A DNA stretch of 64,000 nucleotides from Pseudomonas putida. Lineage in GTDB: Bacteria; Pseudomonadota; Gammaproteobacteria; Pseudomonadales; Pseudomonadaceae. Shown here piece by piece: positions 62,314 through 64,000 of the stretch. The notes beneath the pieces were generated by a model. That model was not told where the DNA came from and did not search any database. It saw only the letters and a program-made list of their open reading frames with translations. Numbering within the stretch: position 1 is the stretch's first letter; every line of letters starts with the position of its first letter. Position numbers and translations under genes: made by a program. The stretch is from NCBI RefSeq assembly GCF_003228315.1, contig NZ_CP029693.1, forward strand, positions 4,932,501 through 4,996,500, read 5' to 3'.

Positions 62314-63824
62314 GTCAAAGGGAAGAGGCGCCGATCGCCGATATCTGCCTGCTGCTCGAAGGCACCTGGCCTTACGTGCGTGGCGGTGTGTCGAGCTGGA
62401 TTCACCAGATGATCCTCGGCCTGCCGGAATTGACCTTTTCGGTGATGTTCATCGGCGGCCAGCGTTCGGCCTATGGCGAACGCCGCTACCAAGTGCCGTC
62501 GAACGTGGTGCACATCGAGGAAGTGTTTCTCGAAGATGCGACCCATTCGACCGACAGCCGAACCACGCCTCGGGAAGCCGACCTGCAGCAACAGCAGGAC
62601 TTGTATCGCTTCCTGCATCACCCGGATGCGCCGGAACCTGCGCTGGGCGAAAACCTGCTGATCTGCATCGCCGAAGGCCGCATGACCCTGGACGACGTGC
62701 TGCGCAGCCGCGCCAGTTGGGAGGCGTTGAGCGAGGGCTACCGCCTGCACTGCGCCGACCCGTCGTTCATCAACTATTTCTGGACCCTGCGCTCGATGCA
62801 GTCGCCGATGCTGATGCTCGCCGAAGCCTCGCGCAAAATGCCACGGGCGCGTGTCCTGCATTCGATTTCCACCGGTTACGCGGGACTGTTGGGCTGCATC
62901 CTCAAGCAGCGCTGGAACTGCACCTACTTGCTCAGCGAGCACGGGATCTACACCAAGGAGCGCAAGATCGACCTGGCCCAGGCCAGCTGGATCGCCGAGA
63001 GTTCCGGCGCGGCCTTGAACCGCAGTCTCGATGCCGGCTCCGGTTATATCCGGACCTTGTGGGTGCGCTTCTTCGAGCGCATCGGTCAGCTGACTTACAA
63101 CAGCGCCGACAGCATCATTTCGTTGTACGACGGCAACCGTCAGCGGCAGATCAAGGACGGCGCGGATCCGGTGCGCACCCGGGTCATTCCCAACGGCATC
63201 GACCTGCCACAGTGGACCGCGGCGCTCGAATCCCGCAAACCCGGCATTGCGCCGGTGGTGGGGCTGATCGGGCGGGTGGTGCCGATCAAGGACGTGAAGA
63301 CTTTCCTGCGGGCGATGCGCGGCGTGATCAGCGCCATGCCTGAAGCCGAGGGCTGGATCGTCGGCCCGGAAGAGGAAGACCCGGAATATGTCAGCGAATG
63401 CCGCAGCCTGATGGCGAGCCTGGGGCTGGAGGGCAAGGTGCATTTCCTCGGCTTCCAGCGTATCCAGGAGATCCTGCCGCAGCTGGGGCTGATGGTGTTG
63501 ACCTCCATCAGTGAGGCGCAGCCGCTGGTGATTCTCGAAGCCTGGGCGGCCGGCACGCCGGTGGTCAGCAGTGACGTGGGCTCGTGCCGCGAATTGATCG
63601 AAGGCGGCAGCGCCGAAGACCGTGACCTGGGCCTGGCCGGCAAGGTCGTGGCGATTGCCGATCCGCAGGCCACCAGCGCGGCGATCCTCGAACTGCTGCG
63701 CAACCCGCAACGCTGGGAGTCCGCGCAAGCCAGCGGCCTGCAACGGGTTACTCGCTACTACACCGAAGCCTTGATGCTGCAGCGCTATCGCGATTTGTAT
63801 CAAGCCGCCATGGAGAACAGTTAA
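62310..63824 (+). CDS. pelF: PelF, Pel glycosyltransferase (GT4)
   Basis: The 504-residue cytoplasmic glycosyltransferase polymerises the Pel backbone from UDP-sugars. The N-terminal LLEGTWPYVRGGVSSWIHQM and the C-terminal GT-B donor site (VGLIGRVVPIKDVKTFLRAM, VLTSISEAQPLVILEAWAAG with the E-x7-E pattern, then GTPVVSSDVGSCRELIEGG) identify PelF. Its ATG overlaps pelE and it ends directly next to pelG. The likely substrate is UDP-GalNAc/GlcNAc, the former supplied by the pelX product. Confidence 0.95.
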   Translation: MSQREEAPIADICLLLEGTWPYVRGGVSSWIHQMILGLPELTFSVMFIGGQRSAYGERRYQVPSNVVHIEEVFLEDATHSTDSRTTPREADLQQQQDLYRFLHHPDAPEPALGENLLICIAEGRMTLDDVLRSRASWEALSEGYRLHCADPSFINYFWTLRSMQSPMLMLAEASRKMPRARVLHSISTGYAGLLGCILKQRWNCTYLLSEHGIYTKERKIDLAQASWIAESSGAALNRSLDAGSGYIRTLWVRFFERIGQLTYNSADSIISLYDGNRQRQIKDGADPVRTRVIPNGIDLPQWTAALESRKPGIAPVVGLIGRVVPIKDVKTFLRAMRGVISAMPEAEGWIVGPEEEDPEYVSECRSLMASLGLEGKVHFLGFQRIQEILPQLGLMVLTSISEAQPLVILEAWAAGTPVVSSDVGSCRELIEGGSAEDRDLGLAGKVVAIADPQATSAAILELLRNPQRWESAQASGLQRVTRYYTEALMLQRYRDLYQAAMENS

Positions 63825-64000
63825 ATGGCCGGGATTGGCTTCGAACTCCGCAAGATCCTGTCGCGCGATTCCTATACCGCGACCTTGCACGCTTATGTGT
63901 ATGCCGGGCTGATCAGTTCCGGCCCCTGGGTGCTGTCGATCATCAGCGTGATGCTGGTGGGTATCATCAGCTTGAGCCGTGTGGTGCCCAATACGCTGGT
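63825..64000 (+). CDS. pelG: PelG, Pel membrane protein (5' part; continues outside window)
   Basis: The first 58 codons of PelG, beginning ATG at 63825, immediately after the pelF TAA. It starts MAGIGFELRKILSRDSYTAT and enters the first membrane segment (VYAGLISSGPWVLSIISVML). PelG is a Wzx-like multi-spanning protein that moves the polymer across the inner membrane with PelD-E-F. The frame runs open to the edge of the window; the rest is not visible. It is the last of the seven core pel genes. Confidence 0.93.
   Translation, partial: MAGIGFELRKILSRDSYTATLHAYVYAGLISSGPWVLSIISVMLVGIISLSRVVPNTL

Overview
The window looks like a Pseudomonas chromosome, most likely from the P. fluorescens group. 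The evidence is a high-GC coding style, recBCD beside an rRNA operon, kyn and ant genes together, a yfiRNB-type module, a pel operon preceded by an epimerase gene (pelX arrangement), and scattered Pseudomonas-type REP dyads (cores GAGCGAGCCTGCTCGCGAT and GAGCAAGGCTTGCCCGCGAT). Assignments rest on reading protein and DNA motifs by eye; no database search was possible.

Layout. 1-2330: 3' part of a 23S rRNA gene, 5S rRNA and a terminator. 2441-11696: recC-recB-recD, chained by ATGA overlaps. 11887-14240: yfiR-yfiN-yfiB, a periplasm-controlled diguanylate cyclase module. 14333-18586: an orphan O-acetyltransferase, then a LysR regulator divergent from mmsA-mmsB (valine catabolism). 18774-22070: a GlxA/AraC-type regulator, a gabP-like permease split by an in-frame amber stop, and a small cupin protein. 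22322-33203: a tryptophan-degradation island: kynB-kynA, the antABC-aroP operon read leftward, antR, kynR, and kynU with a second permease. Together these take tryptophan through N-formylkynurenine, kynurenine and anthranilate to catechol; no catechol-cleavage gene lies here.

33144-39732 is a set of unlinked housekeeping or accessory genes: LysR, TauE/SafE permease, ABM monooxygenase, mdaB, LysR, an NAD-dependent epimerase and a SulP transporter. 40031-43712: a probable operon of GntP-type permease, RpiR regulator and D-aminoacylase. 43834-44947: a glyoxalase-fold protein and a FitAB/VapBC-type toxin-antitoxin pair. 45068-51519: an McpS-like chemoreceptor, a histidine phosphatase with a PAP2 phosphatase, a DUF6124-like small protein, a GT39 glycosyltransferase and a RimJ-like acetyltransferase. 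52036-64000: pelX-pelA-B-C-D-E-F and the start of pelG, for Pel exopolysaccharide. PelD keeps its c-di-GMP-binding residues, so the window holds both a c-di-GMP source (YfiN) and a c-di-GMP effector (PelD).

The best non-genic signals are: (i) a two-part motif with the same 34-bp spacing in front of both kynB and kynU, a candidate KynR operator; (ii) a 14-bp direct repeat between antA and antR; (iii) a FleQ-box-like palindrome beside a tandem repeat upstream of pelX; and (iv) the amber codon in gabP. I did not find a clearly new multi-gene defence or biosynthetic system.
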